Origin: Alteromonas aquimaris
GTDB taxonomy: Bacteria; Pseudomonadota; Gammaproteobacteria; Enterobacterales; Alteromonadaceae
Direction: 5' to 3'
DNA: 64,000 nt
Assembly: GCF_026183695.1 (NCBI RefSeq)
Contig: NZ_JAPFRD010000013.1
Span: forward strand, 124,001-188,000
Position numbers and translations under genes: made by a program. Positions 10,172 through 19,536 of the stretch are shown piece after piece; the first letter of the stretch is position 1, and each line of letters begins with the position of its first letter. Below the pieces are notes generated by a model. That model saw only the letters and a program-made list of their open reading frames with translations. It was not told where the DNA came from and ran no database searches.

Positions 10172-10640
10172 GACGAAGCGGTGACGAGCCCTCCTCCCCC
10201 GTTGTCCCCGTGCAGACGGGGACCTCCAAACTGCTAGCGCTGGCCTGAGAGATCGCCACCTGCGTGGCGATGACGATGAAAAGGTTGTGAGACGATCACG
10301 TGGGTGAAGTTGGGCGACGACAAAGTGGCGTGCCCCCTCCTTCCGTCGTCCCCGTGAAGACGGGGACCTCCCAACTGTTAGCGCTGGCACGGGAGATCGC
10401 CACCTGCGTGGCGATGACGCGGATGAAGTAGCGTGACGATGACGAAGTGGTGACGTGCCCCATCCCCCATCGTCCCCGAGAAGACGGGGACCTCACAACT
10501 GTTAGCGCTGGCACGGGAGATCGCCACCTGCGTGGCGATGACGTGGGTGAAGTTGCGCGACGATGACGAAGTTGGATAGCGATGACGATGAAAAGGTTGT
10601 GGGACGATCACGTGGGTGATATTGGGTGGTGAGGACGCCG
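10172..10640. repeat. Array of three paired-hairpin repeat units (BIME-like)
   Basis: Three units of about 103 bases lie at 10172-10274, 10316-10418 and 10441-10542. Each holds hairpin A, GTCCCCGTGAAGACGGGGAC or a variant, then about 30 bases containing TAGCGCTGG, then hairpin B, ATCGCCACCTGCGTGGCGAT, followed by GAC. The 71-base cores start at 10204, 10348 and 10472 and differ by only a few bases. Linkers contain a second repeated motif, GATGAAAAGGTTGTG, at about 10275 and again near 10587. Frames read through it on the minus strand are repeat artefacts. It resembles bacterial interspersed mosaic elements; a related array is at 60.0 kb. Confidence 0.9.
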
Positions 10641-10662
10641 TTGCATGGGGAATGTGTATAAC

Positions 10663-11409
10663 CTAGTTTGTCTTTACCGCCTTAATAGAATGTTTCAACG
10701 CGGCATTCAGCGTTTTCAGTTCTTGCTCTGTAACGTTTCGCCACTGCCCTGAACGAAGCTTGCCCAGTTCAAAGTGCATAATGCGAGTTCGTTTCAGCTT
10801 GGTCACTTCATAACCCAAAAATTCACACATACGACGGATTTGCCGATTGAGTCCTTGCGTTAAAATAATCGTGAACGAAAATTTTCCGCGGGGACGAACC
10901 ACGCATGGTTTGGTCACGGTACCAAGGATAGGCACCCCTTTTGCCATTTTTTGTAAGAAACGTTCACTTATTGGCTGATTGACTGTCACTTCATATTCTT
11001 TTTCGTGAGCATTTTCTGCACGTAAAATTTTATTCACAATGTCGCCATCACTGGTGAGTAAAATCAATCCTTCAGACGGTTTATCCAGCCGGCCTATGGG
11101 AAAAATGCGTTGTTTGTGTCCGATGGCGTCAATTATATTACCTTTTACATGACGTTCGGTGGTGCATGTAATGCCTATAGGTTTGTTATAGACAAGGTAT
11201 ATTCGGTCTGATTTATCCTCTGCAACCGCACCTATCCTTTTACCATCGACGACCACTTTATCCTTGGCAAAAATCTTTGTACCTAGCTCGGGCGCCTTAC
11301 CGTTGACCGTGACCCTATTTTGTTCGATTAACTTATCGGCTTCTCGCCTGGAACATAAACCAGTGTCACTAATAAACTTATTTAATCGCTTTCCCGAATC
11401 TACGCTCAT
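10663..11409 (-). CDS. rluF: 23S rRNA pseudouridine synthase RluF
   Basis: This RsuA-family enzyme has an N-terminal S4 RNA-binding domain (RLNKFISDTGLCSRREADKLI, about residues 7-60) followed by the catalytic domain with the GRLDK motif, whose Asp is the nucleophile (IFPIGRLDKPSEGLILLT), and the conserved GLNRQIRRMCEFLGYEVTKL block with TRIM nearby, which is typical of RluF. RluF converts U2604 in 23S rRNA and also acts on tRNA-Tyr in E. coli. The ATG at 11409 follows an AAGGAAA site; a TTG just upstream is rejected. It is about 40 residues shorter than E. coli RluF because it lacks the basic C-terminal tail. It lies downstream of the ssb terminator, so it is probably its own unit. Confidence 0.93.
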   Translation of the reverse strand: MSVDSGKRLNKFISDTGLCSRREADKLIEQNRVTVNGKAPELGTKIFAKDKVVVDGKRIGAVAEDKSDRIYLVYNKPIGITCTTERHVKGNIIDAIGHKQRIFPIGRLDKPSEGLILLTSDGDIVNKILRAENAHEKEYEVTVNQPISERFLQKMAKGVPILGTVTKPCVVRPRGKFSFTIILTQGLNRQIRRMCEFLGYEVTKLKRTRIMHFELGKLRSGQWRNVTEQELKTLNAALKHSIKAVKTN

Positions 11410-11460
11410 CAAGTTTTCCTTATCAGAAAAATCAACTAAAGAGGTTATCTAATCATCAGC

Positions 11461-11482
11461 AAAAAACCCTGCAAATGCAGGG
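11461..11482 (-). terminator. Rho-independent terminator of ssb
   Basis: On the minus strand, CCCTGC-ATTT-GCAGGG (11482-11467) is followed directly by six T residues (11466-11461). It lies 40 bases past the ssb stop and before rluF. Confidence 0.85.
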
Positions 11483-11521
11483 CTCTTTCAATTTATATAT
11501 TTTCCCGTTCGCCAACTGGAA

Positions 11522-12064
11522 CTAGAACGGGATGTCATCATCAAAGTCAAAATCAGGCTCTGGCATTGCTGGTTTGGCATTGCTTTGATTACTTGGCTGT
11601 GGGGGACGACCGCCGCCCTGATTTGCTTGAGGAGCGTAGCCACCCTGTTGATTATAGCCTTGATTACCGCTGTTTTGTGGTCGCTGCTGATAACCGCCAC
11701 CCGCATTTCCAGGATTACCGCCTTCCTGGCGACCGCCTAGCATTTGCATCTGGTCAACGATAATCTCAGTGGTGTAACGGTCCTGCCCTTGCTGGTCTTG
11801 CCACTTACGTGTCTGCAGTTTGCCTTCTACGTAAATTTGCGCGCCTTTTTTCAAGTACTCACCGGCAATTTCGGCTAATCGACGATACATGGTCAAACGG
11901 TGCCATTCAGTTTTTTCCTGTACCTGTCCCTGCTGATCTTTCCAGCTTTCGCTGGTCGCGAGACTCAAATTAGCCACCGCATTACCGTTGGGCATATAGC
12001 GTACTTCCGGATCATTTCCTAAATGTCCTACCAGGATGACTTTGTTAACACCTCTGTTTGCCAT
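11522..12064 (-). CDS. ssb: Single-stranded DNA-binding protein
   Basis: A 180-residue SSB starting [23 protein letters not shown], with the OB fold over residues 1-110, a glycine- and glutamine-rich linker (about 115-165), and the acidic tip DFDDDIPF that recruits RecQ, PriA, exonuclease I and other partners. The ATG at 12064 follows a GGAGA site; a longer frame from an upstream TTG adds five residues and is unlikely. SSB coats single-stranded DNA as a tetramer. In E. coli ssb is divergent from uvrA; here the two are separated by about 4 kb holding a peptidase, a hydrolase and an MFS gene. No LexA-type box was found in its upstream region. Confidence 0.98.
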   Translation of the reverse strand: MANRGVNKVILVGHLGNDPEVRYMPNGNAVANLSLATSESWKDQQGQVQEKTEWHRLTMYRRLAEIAGEYLKKGAQIYVEGKLQTRKWQDQQGQDRYTTEIIVDQMQMLGGRQEGGNPGNAGGGYQQRPQNSGNQGYNQQGGYAPQANQGGGRPPQPSNQSNAKPAMPEPDFDFDDDIPF

Positions 12065-12340
12065 CGTTATCTCCTGCAACTTAATTTAACTTACCGCGCT
12101 TATCCGTATGAATAATAAAAGGATAAGGAGTTTTCAAGCGGATGAATTACGCGTAGTATACCTCAATTCACCGGCCTGTTTATGTATTTATTCAGGCCAA
12201 TGAGCATACCCTTTAATTACGTCGCTAACCACTGCCCCTAAGAAGCGGTTTTAAAAGTAAATTGACGATTTAGATTCTCTTCTAAAATTAATTTTAGCAT
12301 GCTCCTACTTCGACAACTTATGCTTAACCTAGGAAATTTG

Positions 12341-13741
12341 ATGCAACGATTTATCAATGCGATTTTTTTTGCGGGCATAGTCACAATTGTGGCTTTTGCG
12401 GGCCCGGTCTCGGCTTTAGAAGAAAAATTACATGCCCAGTTGGACGAACTAAAAAGCGCATCCATTAATTCTTCTTTATCTTATGACATTATTGAATCTC
12501 TAACGACTGAAGTCGGCGCGCGCATGGTGGGCACGCCTGCTGAGAGAAAATCAGTGGAATGGGCGGTCGCAAAAATGCAGGCCTTAGGGTTTGATAAAGT
12601 ATGGATTGAAGAAAGTCAGGCGCCCAACTGGCAGCGGGGCGAGCTTGAAGTCACCCTCACTTCTCCTTTTCTCCATAAATTGGTGGCCTTGTCTCTGGGT
12701 AACAGTGTTGGAACAGATACCAAACCCATTGAGACTGAGGTGGTCAAATTTAATAATTTAGATGCATTAAAAGCAGCCGAGCCTAATAGCTTAACGGGTA
12801 AAATTGCCTACGTCGCTTATTCGATGGAGCGCAAAAAGGATGGCAGTGGGTATGGCAACGCGGTGGGGGCGCGAGTAAATGGTGCTGCTATTGCGGCTGA
12901 AAAAGGGGCCGTTGCCTATGTTATGCGCTCAGTGGGCACAGATTCTCACCGATTTGCCCATACTGGGGTTATGCGGTACAAAGAGGAAGGTAAGCAAATT
13001 CCCGCTTTAGCACTTTCCAACCCTGATGCAGATTTGCTTGAAAATGCACTCAAGCGGAATAAACCCGTCACCATGGGGATTGCTTCCTCAGCGAGTGGTC
13101 CATTAAACGATACAGTTACCATCGCCAATGTAATTGGAGAATTTACAGGGAGTGAACACCCAGACGAAGTGGTGACCTTGGGCGCACACCTGGACAGCTG
13201 GGATGTGGGTACGGGCGCTATTGATGATGGAATAGGCGTGGGCATTACGTTAGCTGCAGTCCACCATATTGCCCGATTAAAGCACCGACCAAAACGCACA
13301 ATCCGCGTAATTCTATTCGCTGCTGAAGAAATTGGTTTATTGGGCGCGAAAGATTATGTAGCCAGACGCAACGGCAATATGGATAACCATGTTATTGGCG
13401 CCGAGTGGGATTTCGGAAACGGAACTATTTATAAATTGGCACCTGGCGTGGGCGAGAACGCTTTGCTCAAAATTAAAGAATTTGCCGAATATTTGGCGCC
13501 CCTTGGCGTTGAGATGGCGTCCACCAATAACGCTAAAGGTCAGTCAGATATGAGTGAGCTTGGTAAGGCGGGCCAGCCCGCGGTTAACTTTTATCCTGAT
13601 GGCTCTGATTATTTTGATTATCATCACACCGAAAATGACACCTTGGATAAGGTCGATACAGAAGCGTTAAAAATTAATACCGCAATTTATACAACGTTCG
13701 CCTGGTACGCTGCCAATAGCGGGATAGATTTCAGGAAGTAG
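12341..13741 (+). CDS. Secreted M28-family zinc aminopeptidase/carboxypeptidase (PGCP-like)
   Basis: With the ATG at 12341, which has an AGGAAA site 4 bases upstream, the product has 466 residues and starts with a signal peptide ending near PVSA. A protease-associated insert (about residues 125-235) precedes the M28 catalytic domain. Metal ligands are visible in order: H in LGAHLDSWDVG, D in AIDDGIG, the EE pair in FAAEEIGLLG, D in AEWDFG, and H in DYFDYHHTENDT. The layout matches plasma glutamate carboxypeptidase-like M28 enzymes, which cleave short peptides; the exact specificity cannot be read from sequence. A start 14 codons earlier is possible but would spoil the signal peptide. It is transcribed away from ssb. 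Confidence 0.9.
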   Translation: MQRFINAIFFAGIVTIVAFAGPVSALEEKLHAQLDELKSASINSSLSYDIIESLTTEVGARMVGTPAERKSVEWAVAKMQALGFDKVWIEESQAPNWQRGELEVTLTSPFLHKLVALSLGNSVGTDTKPIETEVVKFNNLDALKAAEPNSLTGKIAYVAYSMERKKDGSGYGNAVGARVNGAAIAAEKGAVAYVMRSVGTDSHRFAHTGVMRYKEEGKQIPALALSNPDADLLENALKRNKPVTMGIASSASGPLNDTVTIANVIGEFTGSEHPDEVVTLGAHLDSWDVGTGAIDDGIGVGITLAAVHHIARLKHRPKRTIRVILFAAEEIGLLGAKDYVARRNGNMDNHVIGAEWDFGNGTIYKLAPGVGENALLKIKEFAEYLAPLGVEMASTNNAKGQSDMSELGKAGQPAVNFYPDGSDYFDYHHTENDTLDKVDTEALKINTAIYTTFAWYAANSGIDFRK

Positions 13742-13760
13742 CAATACTTATCGGCACAAC

Positions 13761-13787
13761 AAGGGGGCGCTCACTGCTCCCTTATTT
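13761..13787 (+). terminator. Probable terminator between convergent genes
   Basis: AAGGGGGC and GCTCCCTT flank a 7-base loop and are followed by ATTTTAG on the plus strand, 20 bases after the peptidase stop. It overlaps the stop codon of the convergent hydrolase gene and could serve both directions. The stem has one mismatch. Confidence 0.5.
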
Positions 13788-14639
13788 TAGGCTTTCGACA
13801 AACTCGCGATAGCGTTGAATGGTTGCTTCCTGTTTCATGCCATGAAAATGTGTTTGACCAGGAATGACGTATAGCACTTTATGTTCACTTGGTGCTGCCC
13901 GATACACTTGCTCCACAAATGCGACGGGCGTGATCCTGTCTTTCTCACCCACTAAAAAGAGTACTGGCCCGTGGTAGTCTTTAATAGCGTCAACATTGCT
14001 CATATTGGCTAAGTCAGGATGGATATCCAGTGTGGTGAAGATTCGGGACCAGCTGGGCATCATATTGGTCACCACGCTTGGTAAATCATTTAACGCACCA
14101 TCAAGCACTATGGCGTCTACTGGACGTTCAGCGGCGACATATGTCGCCATCAGACTACCCATCGATAAACCGTGCACCAGGGTGGGTAAGCGTTTGGGAA
14201 ACACCTCTTTGGCATAATCGTAAACCTGAAGCGCATCGGACTTTAAATTTGCTACTTTAAGTTTTTCGGCTTTGCCGCTAGCGCCCATGCCCTGGTAGTC
14301 AACCCACAATATATTAGCCGGGATCTGCCCGAACCTATGGATAAGCCCGGAACCAGAATTAATGGTTTGTCCATCGCCGCCAAAAAACACAATATTTGCT
14401 TTGGCCTTCGGATAAGAGACCGCCACACCAACTAATTCAAGGCCTTGTGCGTTAGTAAGTTGCACCGTGGTAATTGAAACCTGTGCTTCATCTTTCTGAA
14501 TGGCTTTTTGCAGCGAGGAGGTATCAAGTTGTAGCGGCTGCTCATCTTGATGGATAAATGCTTTTGGACTGACGTCGATGGCACAGCCTGATCCAAGCAC
14601 CAAGATACAGAGCGGAATGAGAAGTTTGATAACGCGCAT
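13782..14639 (-). CDS. Alpha/beta-hydrolase lipoprotein
   Basis: The 285-residue product has a lipoprotein signal with lipobox LGSGC (C19), so it should be anchored to a membrane. The remainder is an alpha/beta-hydrolase fold: oxyanion-side FFGGDGQ near 86, nucleophile elbow GLSMGS with Ser159, acid D234 in VGEKDRITP, and His264 or His266 in GQTHFHG. Similar proteins are annotated as serine aminopeptidase S33-type or BAAT-like hydrolases, and the substrate is not predictable. The start ATG at 14639 follows an AAGGAAG site. It converges with the M28 peptidase gene and is 65 bases downstream of the MFS gene's side, with no overlap. Confidence 0.85.
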   Translation of the reverse strand: MRVIKLLIPLCILVLGSGCAIDVSPKAFIHQDEQPLQLDTSSLQKAIQKDEAQVSITTVQLTNAQGLELVGVAVSYPKAKANIVFFGGDGQTINSGSGLIHRFGQIPANILWVDYQGMGASGKAEKLKVANLKSDALQVYDYAKEVFPKRLPTLVHGLSMGSLMATYVAAERPVDAIVLDGALNDLPSVVTNMMPSWSRIFTTLDIHPDLANMSNVDAIKDYHGPVLFLVGEKDRITPVAFVEQVYRAAPSEHKVLYVIPGQTHFHGMKQEATIQRYREFVESLK

Positions 14640-14703
14640 TGATACTTCCTTGTGAAACCTGATTATATTAAAGCGGATGATGCACTTAAGAACAAGCGGT
14701 CAA

Positions 14704-16032
14704 TTACTCTTTGGCGACAATTAGTTGTGCCTGGTGCAAATCAAATTCGCGGGTAACTTTCAAATAGATTGCATTGGATTTGGCATTCTGCCTCACTTCA
14801 ACCACACCAGGTAGCGCTTTAAGCTCTGTTGCAGCTTGTTTCGATGCCCATCCTTTTAATTGAATACGTTTTACCCTGGACACTTCCTTCAGTCCCACCA
14901 GCAGCACAAACCAGACAATAACGGCAATTGTACCAACAGTATAGGCCGTCTCGGCGGGCCAATGGTTTACTGTCCAACCTGAAATTACGCCGCCCAGAAA
15001 GGCACCAAAAAATTGAAAGCTGGCATAAATCCCCATAGCCGTTCCTTTTTCACCGGCAGGAGCAATACTGGAAACCAAGGCTGGAAAGTTTGCTTCAAGA
15101 TAGTTAAAGCCGGTGAAGAAAAACACCACGGCCACCAGCACCACCCATTGGTTGTTATCTTGCAATGCCAACATGCTAAACCCTGTACCCATTAATATGA
15201 GGGCCACCTGTAACAAGCGTTTTGGCATGCGTCCTCGCGCGACGCCCATCATCACTATCAAGCCGAGGATAGAAGCCAGCAGCACTGGAGCATAAAGTGT
15301 CCAGTGACTCTCCAGGGACATATCAAAGTGCAATAAAGTCACCGGGAGTTGCACAAAGAGTAACGTTATAAGCATGTGCAAAAACATTACGCTGATATTT
15401 AATCGCCATAGTTGCGAAGAGAAAAACAAGCGTTTTAGCTGACCTATTTGTGGCAGTGTATCCCCACTGGCAAGCAGCGAAACTTTAGGGATACCCCATT
15501 GAATCAACGGCAGGCATGCCATTGCCAGAAAACCGGTGATCCAAAAAATGCCTGCCAGCCCAAATTTTTCAGCCAGGATTGGGCCAATCAGCACGGCCAT
15601 ATAGAAGGACATTCCTATGGCAATACCGATAATCGCCATAACCTTTGCGCGCTGTGATTCTCTGCTAACGTCTGCAGCGAGTGCCATAATGGCCCCGGCT
15701 ATCGCGCCAGCACCCTGTAAAATCCTACCCACAATCATCCATGCCATAGTATCGGCGCTGGCCGCTATAAAACTCCCTAACGCAAAGACCAATAAGCCCA
15801 GCAAAATAACAGGCTTGCGGCCCCAGCGATCAGACATCATACCCATCGGTATTTGCAAAGCCGCCTGGGTTAGTCCATAGCCACCAATGGCTAAACCCAC
15901 CATCATTGGTGAATAATCCGGGTAATCCATGGCCGCCACCGCCAGCACTGGCATAACCATAAAGAGTCCGAGCATGCGCAATACGTAGACCAGTGCCAAC
16001 GCAATCGCCGCACGTACTTCAAGTGCGTTCAA
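14704..16032 (-). CDS. YajR-type MFS transporter with C-terminal ferredoxin-like domain
   Basis: 442 residues with about 12 membrane segments over residues 5-375 and MFS motif A as SDRWGRKP near residue 68. A soluble C-terminal domain (about 380-442, with LPGVVEVRQNAKSNAIYLKV) matches the YAM domain that characterises E. coli YajR, whose substrate is still not established. The first half (RMLGLFMVMPVLA, GGYGLTQAALQIPMG) is also closest to that family. The start is a TTG at 16032 behind AGGTGA; no in-frame ATG lies close upstream. The gene is divergent from uvrA with about 250 bases between them. Confidence 0.9.
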   Translation of the reverse strand: MNALEVRAAIALALVYVLRMLGLFMVMPVLAVAAMDYPDYSPMMVGLAIGGYGLTQAALQIPMGMMSDRWGRKPVILLGLLVFALGSFIAASADTMAWMIVGRILQGAGAIAGAIMALAADVSRESQRAKVMAIIGIAIGMSFYMAVLIGPILAEKFGLAGIFWITGFLAMACLPLIQWGIPKVSLLASGDTLPQIGQLKRLFFSSQLWRLNISVMFLHMLITLLFVQLPVTLLHFDMSLESHWTLYAPVLLASILGLIVMMGVARGRMPKRLLQVALILMGTGFSMLALQDNNQWVVLVAVVFFFTGFNYLEANFPALVSSIAPAGEKGTAMGIYASFQFFGAFLGGVISGWTVNHWPAETAYTVGTIAVIVWFVLLVGLKEVSRVKRIQLKGWASKQAATELKALPGVVEVRQNAKSNAIYLKVTREFDLHQAQLIVAKE

Positions 16033-16279
16033 ACTTCACCTGTGTTCGCTTATGTTTCGTTAATGCGGCGCAGTTTACCATAAAATGAATACTAGTCTGC
16101 ACCGACGTGCGCCCTTCCACACAGCTGAACGGGTAGATCCCTCCAGTGGAGCTAACTGATCTGCCTTTTCCCTTGTGCGTAAACATTTCTTGTTTAATTC
16201 ACATTGTATTCTGAGCAGCCGGTATATCTTTCACGCCCGGCTATGGCATACTGATCTTTTTGGCAAAATTAGCGCATCT

Positions 16280-19108
16280 ATGGATAAAATCGACGTTCGC
16301 GGGGCTCGTACCCACAATCTTAAAAATATCGATTTAACCCTGCCGCGGGACAAACTGGTGGTGATAACGGGTTTGTCGGGTTCTGGGAAATCTTCACTGG
16401 CCTTTGACACGCTGTATGCTGAGGGTCAACGACGATATGTTGAATCCCTCTCAGCCTATGCCAGACAATTTTTATCAATGATGGAAAAGCCGGATGTGGA
16501 CCATATTGAGGGCTTATCGCCTGCCATATCTATTGAGCAAAAATCCACTTCCCATAATCCCCGCTCAACGGTAGGAACCATCACGGAAATTTACGATTAT
16601 CTTCGTTTGATGTTTGCCAGGGTCGGCACGCCTCGCTGTCCCGATCATGATACTCCCCTTGATGCTCAAACCATCAGTCAAATGGTAGATAAGGTTCTGG
16701 CTATGCCAGAAGGCACCAAGCTGATGCTACTGGCGCCTGTTGTGCAAGAACGTAAAGGTGAGCATGTAAAGGTGCTACAGAACCTCGCTGCACAAGGCTA
16801 TATACGCGCACGTATCGACGGGGAGGTGTGCGATTTATCCGATCCGCCGACGCTGGACTTACATAAGAAGCACACTATTGAGGTAGTGGTCGACCGCTTT
16901 AAAGTACGCGACGATTTGCAACTGCGGTTAGCTGAGTCTTTTGAGACCGCACTGGAGTTGGCTCACGGTAACGCCAAAATTGCCAATATGGACGATCCGC
17001 AAGCTGAGGAAATCGTTTTCTCTGCTAATTTTGCCTGTCCCCAATGTGGTTACAGTATTAGCGAATTAGAGCCACGATTATTTTCCTTTAACAATCCTGC
17101 GGGTGCCTGCCCCACCTGTGATGGTCTGGGCACACGACAGTTTTTCGATCCCGCGCGTGTGGTAGCTAATGATGAATTAAGTTTAACCGGTGGCGCGATT
17201 CGTGGCTGGGATAAACGTAGCTATTACTACTATCAGATGTTACAGGCCGTTGCCGAACAATACGGTTTCGATTTGACCAAGCCCTTCGCTTCTTTATCGG
17301 ACAAAGCACGTGAGGTGGTTTTATATGGCTCCAAAGGCAAGTCCCTGAAATTTAAATATATCAACGACCGCGGCGATGTGATGGAGCGTAAGCATCCCTT
17401 TGAAGGGGTGATCCCCAATATGGAACGGCGCTATCGTGAGACCGAATCTAATGCGGTGCGCGAAGAGCTTGCGAAATATTTAAGCCAGCAACCCTGTAGC
17501 GCCTGCGATGGCTCGCGTCTTCGCCTGGAGGCGCGACATGTATTTCTACACGATACCAATCTGCCAAAAATCACTGAAATGTCCATCGCAGGGGCGTATG
17601 AATTTTTTGAAAACCTCACCTTGGCCGGTCAGAAAGCGCAAATTGCAGAAAAGATTTTAAAAGAAATCCAAGACCGACTGCGGTTCCTGATTAATGTGGG
17701 ATTAAATTATCTCTCCATGTCCCGTAGTGCCGATACTCTTTCCGGCGGTGAGGCTCAGCGTATTCGGTTGGCCAGCCAAATTGGTGCAGGATTGGTGGGC
17801 GTCATGTACGTACTGGACGAGCCCTCCATTGGCTTACACCAGCGCGATAATGAACGTTTACTGAAAACCCTGACTCACCTTAGAGATCTGGGCAATACGG
17901 TGTTGGTGGTGGAACATGATGAAGACGCCATTCGGGAAGCAGATCACATTGTAGACATAGGGCCAGGCGCGGGAGTGCATGGTGGTGAAATTATTGCACA
18001 AGGCAAACTGGAAGACATACTTAACAGTGAACACTCACTTACTGGAAAATATTTGTCAGGTAGAGAGAAAATTGAAGTTCCTGTTAAAAGAACCCCGTTT
18101 GACAAGAAGCACATTGTTACACTGACGGGGGCGACGGGAAATAACCTTAACGAGGTAGAACTGACTATCCCTGTCGGACTGATGACCTGCGTAACAGGCG
18201 TCTCCGGGTCGGGTAAATCCACACTGATTAACGATACTTTCTACAAAATCGCCCATCGGGAATTGAATAAGGCGACGACATCTGAACCAGCTCCCCATAA
18301 AGAAATAAAGGGTCTGGAACAGCTCGATAAAGTCGTCGACATTGACCAAAGTCCAATTGGTCGTACGCCCCGTTCAAACCCTGCTACTTATGCGGGCATT
18401 TTCACTCCCATTAGAGAGTTATTTGCGGGTACGCAGGAAGCGCGCTCACGCGGTTATAAGGTTGGCCGCTTTAGTTTCAACGTGAAAGGGGGACGGTGCG
18501 AAGCCTGTCAGGGCGATGGCGTAATCAAAGTTGAAATGCATTTTTTACCTGACGTCTATGTTCCTTGTGATGTGTGTAAAGGGAAACGCTATAATCGTGA
18601 GACGCTGGAGATTCAGTACAAGGGCAAAAACATCCATGAAGTTTTAGAAATGACAGTGGAAGATGCCAGAAGTTTCTTCGATGCTATCCCCTCCATTGCT
18701 CGTAAGCTCCAAACGCTCATTGATGTGGGCCTTTCTTATATTAAACTGGGCCAGGCGGCGACTACGCTGTCCGGCGGGGAAGCACAACGGGTCAAGCTTG
18801 CTCGGGAGCTATCTAAACGGGATACCGGACAAACCTTATACATTTTAGACGAACCTACTACAGGCCTCCACTTTCACGATATCAAGCAATTACTTGCAGT
18901 GTTACATCGGTTACGTGATCATGGTAATACCGTAGTGGTTATCGAACACAATTTGGATGTAATCAAAACCGCTGACTGGATCGTGGATTTAGGCCCTGAA
19001 GGTGGCTCGGGGGGTGGCAATATTATTGCTACAGGCACGCCCGAAGAAGTAGCAGAATCCAAGGTTTCTCATACAGGCCACTTTCTAAAGCCGCTGTTAA
19101 CGCGTTAA
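16280..19108 (+). CDS. uvrA: Excinuclease ABC subunit A
   Basis: The 942-residue protein matches UvrA end to end from [19 protein letters not shown]. It has two ABC ATPase modules, with Walker A motifs GLSGSGKSS (about 31-39) and GVSGSGKST (near 640), two signature sequences (LSGGEAQR) and two zinc fingers (CPQC...CPTC near 250-280, CEAC...CDVC near 735-760). UvrA, as a dimer with UvrB, finds bulky DNA lesions in nucleotide excision repair. The open frame extends 35 codons further upstream to 16175, but homology starts at the ATG at 16280. No CTG-N10-CAG LexA box was found in the 250 bases upstream, unlike in E. coli. Two further genes follow closely. Confidence 0.99.
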   Translation: MDKIDVRGARTHNLKNIDLTLPRDKLVVITGLSGSGKSSLAFDTLYAEGQRRYVESLSAYARQFLSMMEKPDVDHIEGLSPAISIEQKSTSHNPRSTVGTITEIYDYLRLMFARVGTPRCPDHDTPLDAQTISQMVDKVLAMPEGTKLMLLAPVVQERKGEHVKVLQNLAAQGYIRARIDGEVCDLSDPPTLDLHKKHTIEVVVDRFKVRDDLQLRLAESFETALELAHGNAKIANMDDPQAEEIVFSANFACPQCGYSISELEPRLFSFNNPAGACPTCDGLGTRQFFDPARVVANDELSLTGGAIRGWDKRSYYYYQMLQAVAEQYGFDLTKPFASLSDKAREVVLYGSKGKSLKFKYINDRGDVMERKHPFEGVIPNMERRYRETESNAVREELAKYLSQQPCSACDGSRLRLEARHVFLHDTNLPKITEMSIAGAYEFFENLTLAGQKAQIAEKILKEIQDRLRFLINVGLNYLSMSRSADTLSGGEAQRIRLASQIGAGLVGVMYVLDEPSIGLHQRDNERLLKTLTHLRDLGNTVLVVEHDEDAIREADHIVDIGPGAGVHGGEIIAQGKLEDILNSEHSLTGKYLSGREKIEVPVKRTPFDKKHIVTLTGATGNNLNEVELTIPVGLMTCVTGVSGSGKSTLINDTFYKIAHRELNKATTSEPAPHKEIKGLEQLDKVVDIDQSPIGRTPRSNPATYAGIFTPIRELFAGTQEARSRGYKVGRFSFNVKGGRCEACQGDGVIKVEMHFLPDVYVPCDVCKGKRYNRETLEIQYKGKNIHEVLEMTVEDARSFFDAIPSIARKLQTLIDVGLSYIKLGQAATTLSGGEAQRVKLARELSKRDTGQTLYILDEPTTGLHFHDIKQLLAVLHRLRDHGNTVVVIEHNLDVIKTADWIVDLGPEGGSGGGNIIATGTPEEVAESKVSHTGHFLKPLLTR

Positions 19109-19122
19109 AAAAGAGTATAACC

Positions 19123-19536
19123 ATGACAAATCATCCTATGGAAACATCGTTTGATGTTCGTTTTTATGAAACGGATGCGCTGGCACATGTAAGCAATACG
19201 GTCATCGTTGGCTGGTTTGAAGCTGCCCGTGAGCCTGTGTTTCGTATGTTTACCCCCAGTCTGGATTTAAAAAACTGGCCCCTGATCCTGGCCAGTTATC
19301 ATGTAGACTTTCATGCACAGATTTTTTATGGCCAGCCGGTAACGGTCAAAACCTATATCAGCCGTATCGGCAATAGCTCGTTTGATGTATTCCAGGAGCT
19401 ATGGCAAAACGAGGACAAGTGTGCGTCGGGGACGACCACCATGGTGCATTTCGATTATAAAAATCAACAGGCGTGTGCGATACCCGAAGAAGTTCGAAGT
19501 GCCTTAGATGTACACTTGTTGGAGCCAAAATCATGA
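19123..19536 (+). CDS. Hotdog-fold acyl-CoA thioesterase
   Basis: A 137-residue single hotdog domain. The N-terminal motif YETDALAHVSNTVIVGWFEAAR follows the 4-hydroxybenzoyl-CoA thioesterase/YbgC pattern YxTDxxxHVxN, in which the Asp is catalytic. Such enzymes hydrolyse acyl-CoA thioesters; the acyl group cannot be assigned. It starts 14 bases after the uvrA stop and its TGA overlaps the ATG of the next gene (ATGA), so uvrA, this gene and the oxygenase are likely co-transcribed. Weak ribosome site (AAGAG). Confidence 0.88.
   Translation: MTNHPMETSFDVRFYETDALAHVSNTVIVGWFEAAREPVFRMFTPSLDLKNWPLILASYHVDFHAQIFYGQPVTVKTYISRIGNSSFDVFQELWQNEDKCASGTTTMVHFDYKNQQACAIPEEVRSALDVHLLEPKS

Noticed and set aside
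10172..10640. Repeats that might be taken for a CRISPR array.
   Set aside because: Units are about 103 bases with two internal hairpins, linkers are themselves repeated, spacings are irregular, and no cas gene is present.
16033..16279. A LexA box expected upstream of uvrA.
   Set aside because: No CTG-N10-CAG match was found by eye; the only dyad, GCCGG...CCGGC near 16220, does not fit.
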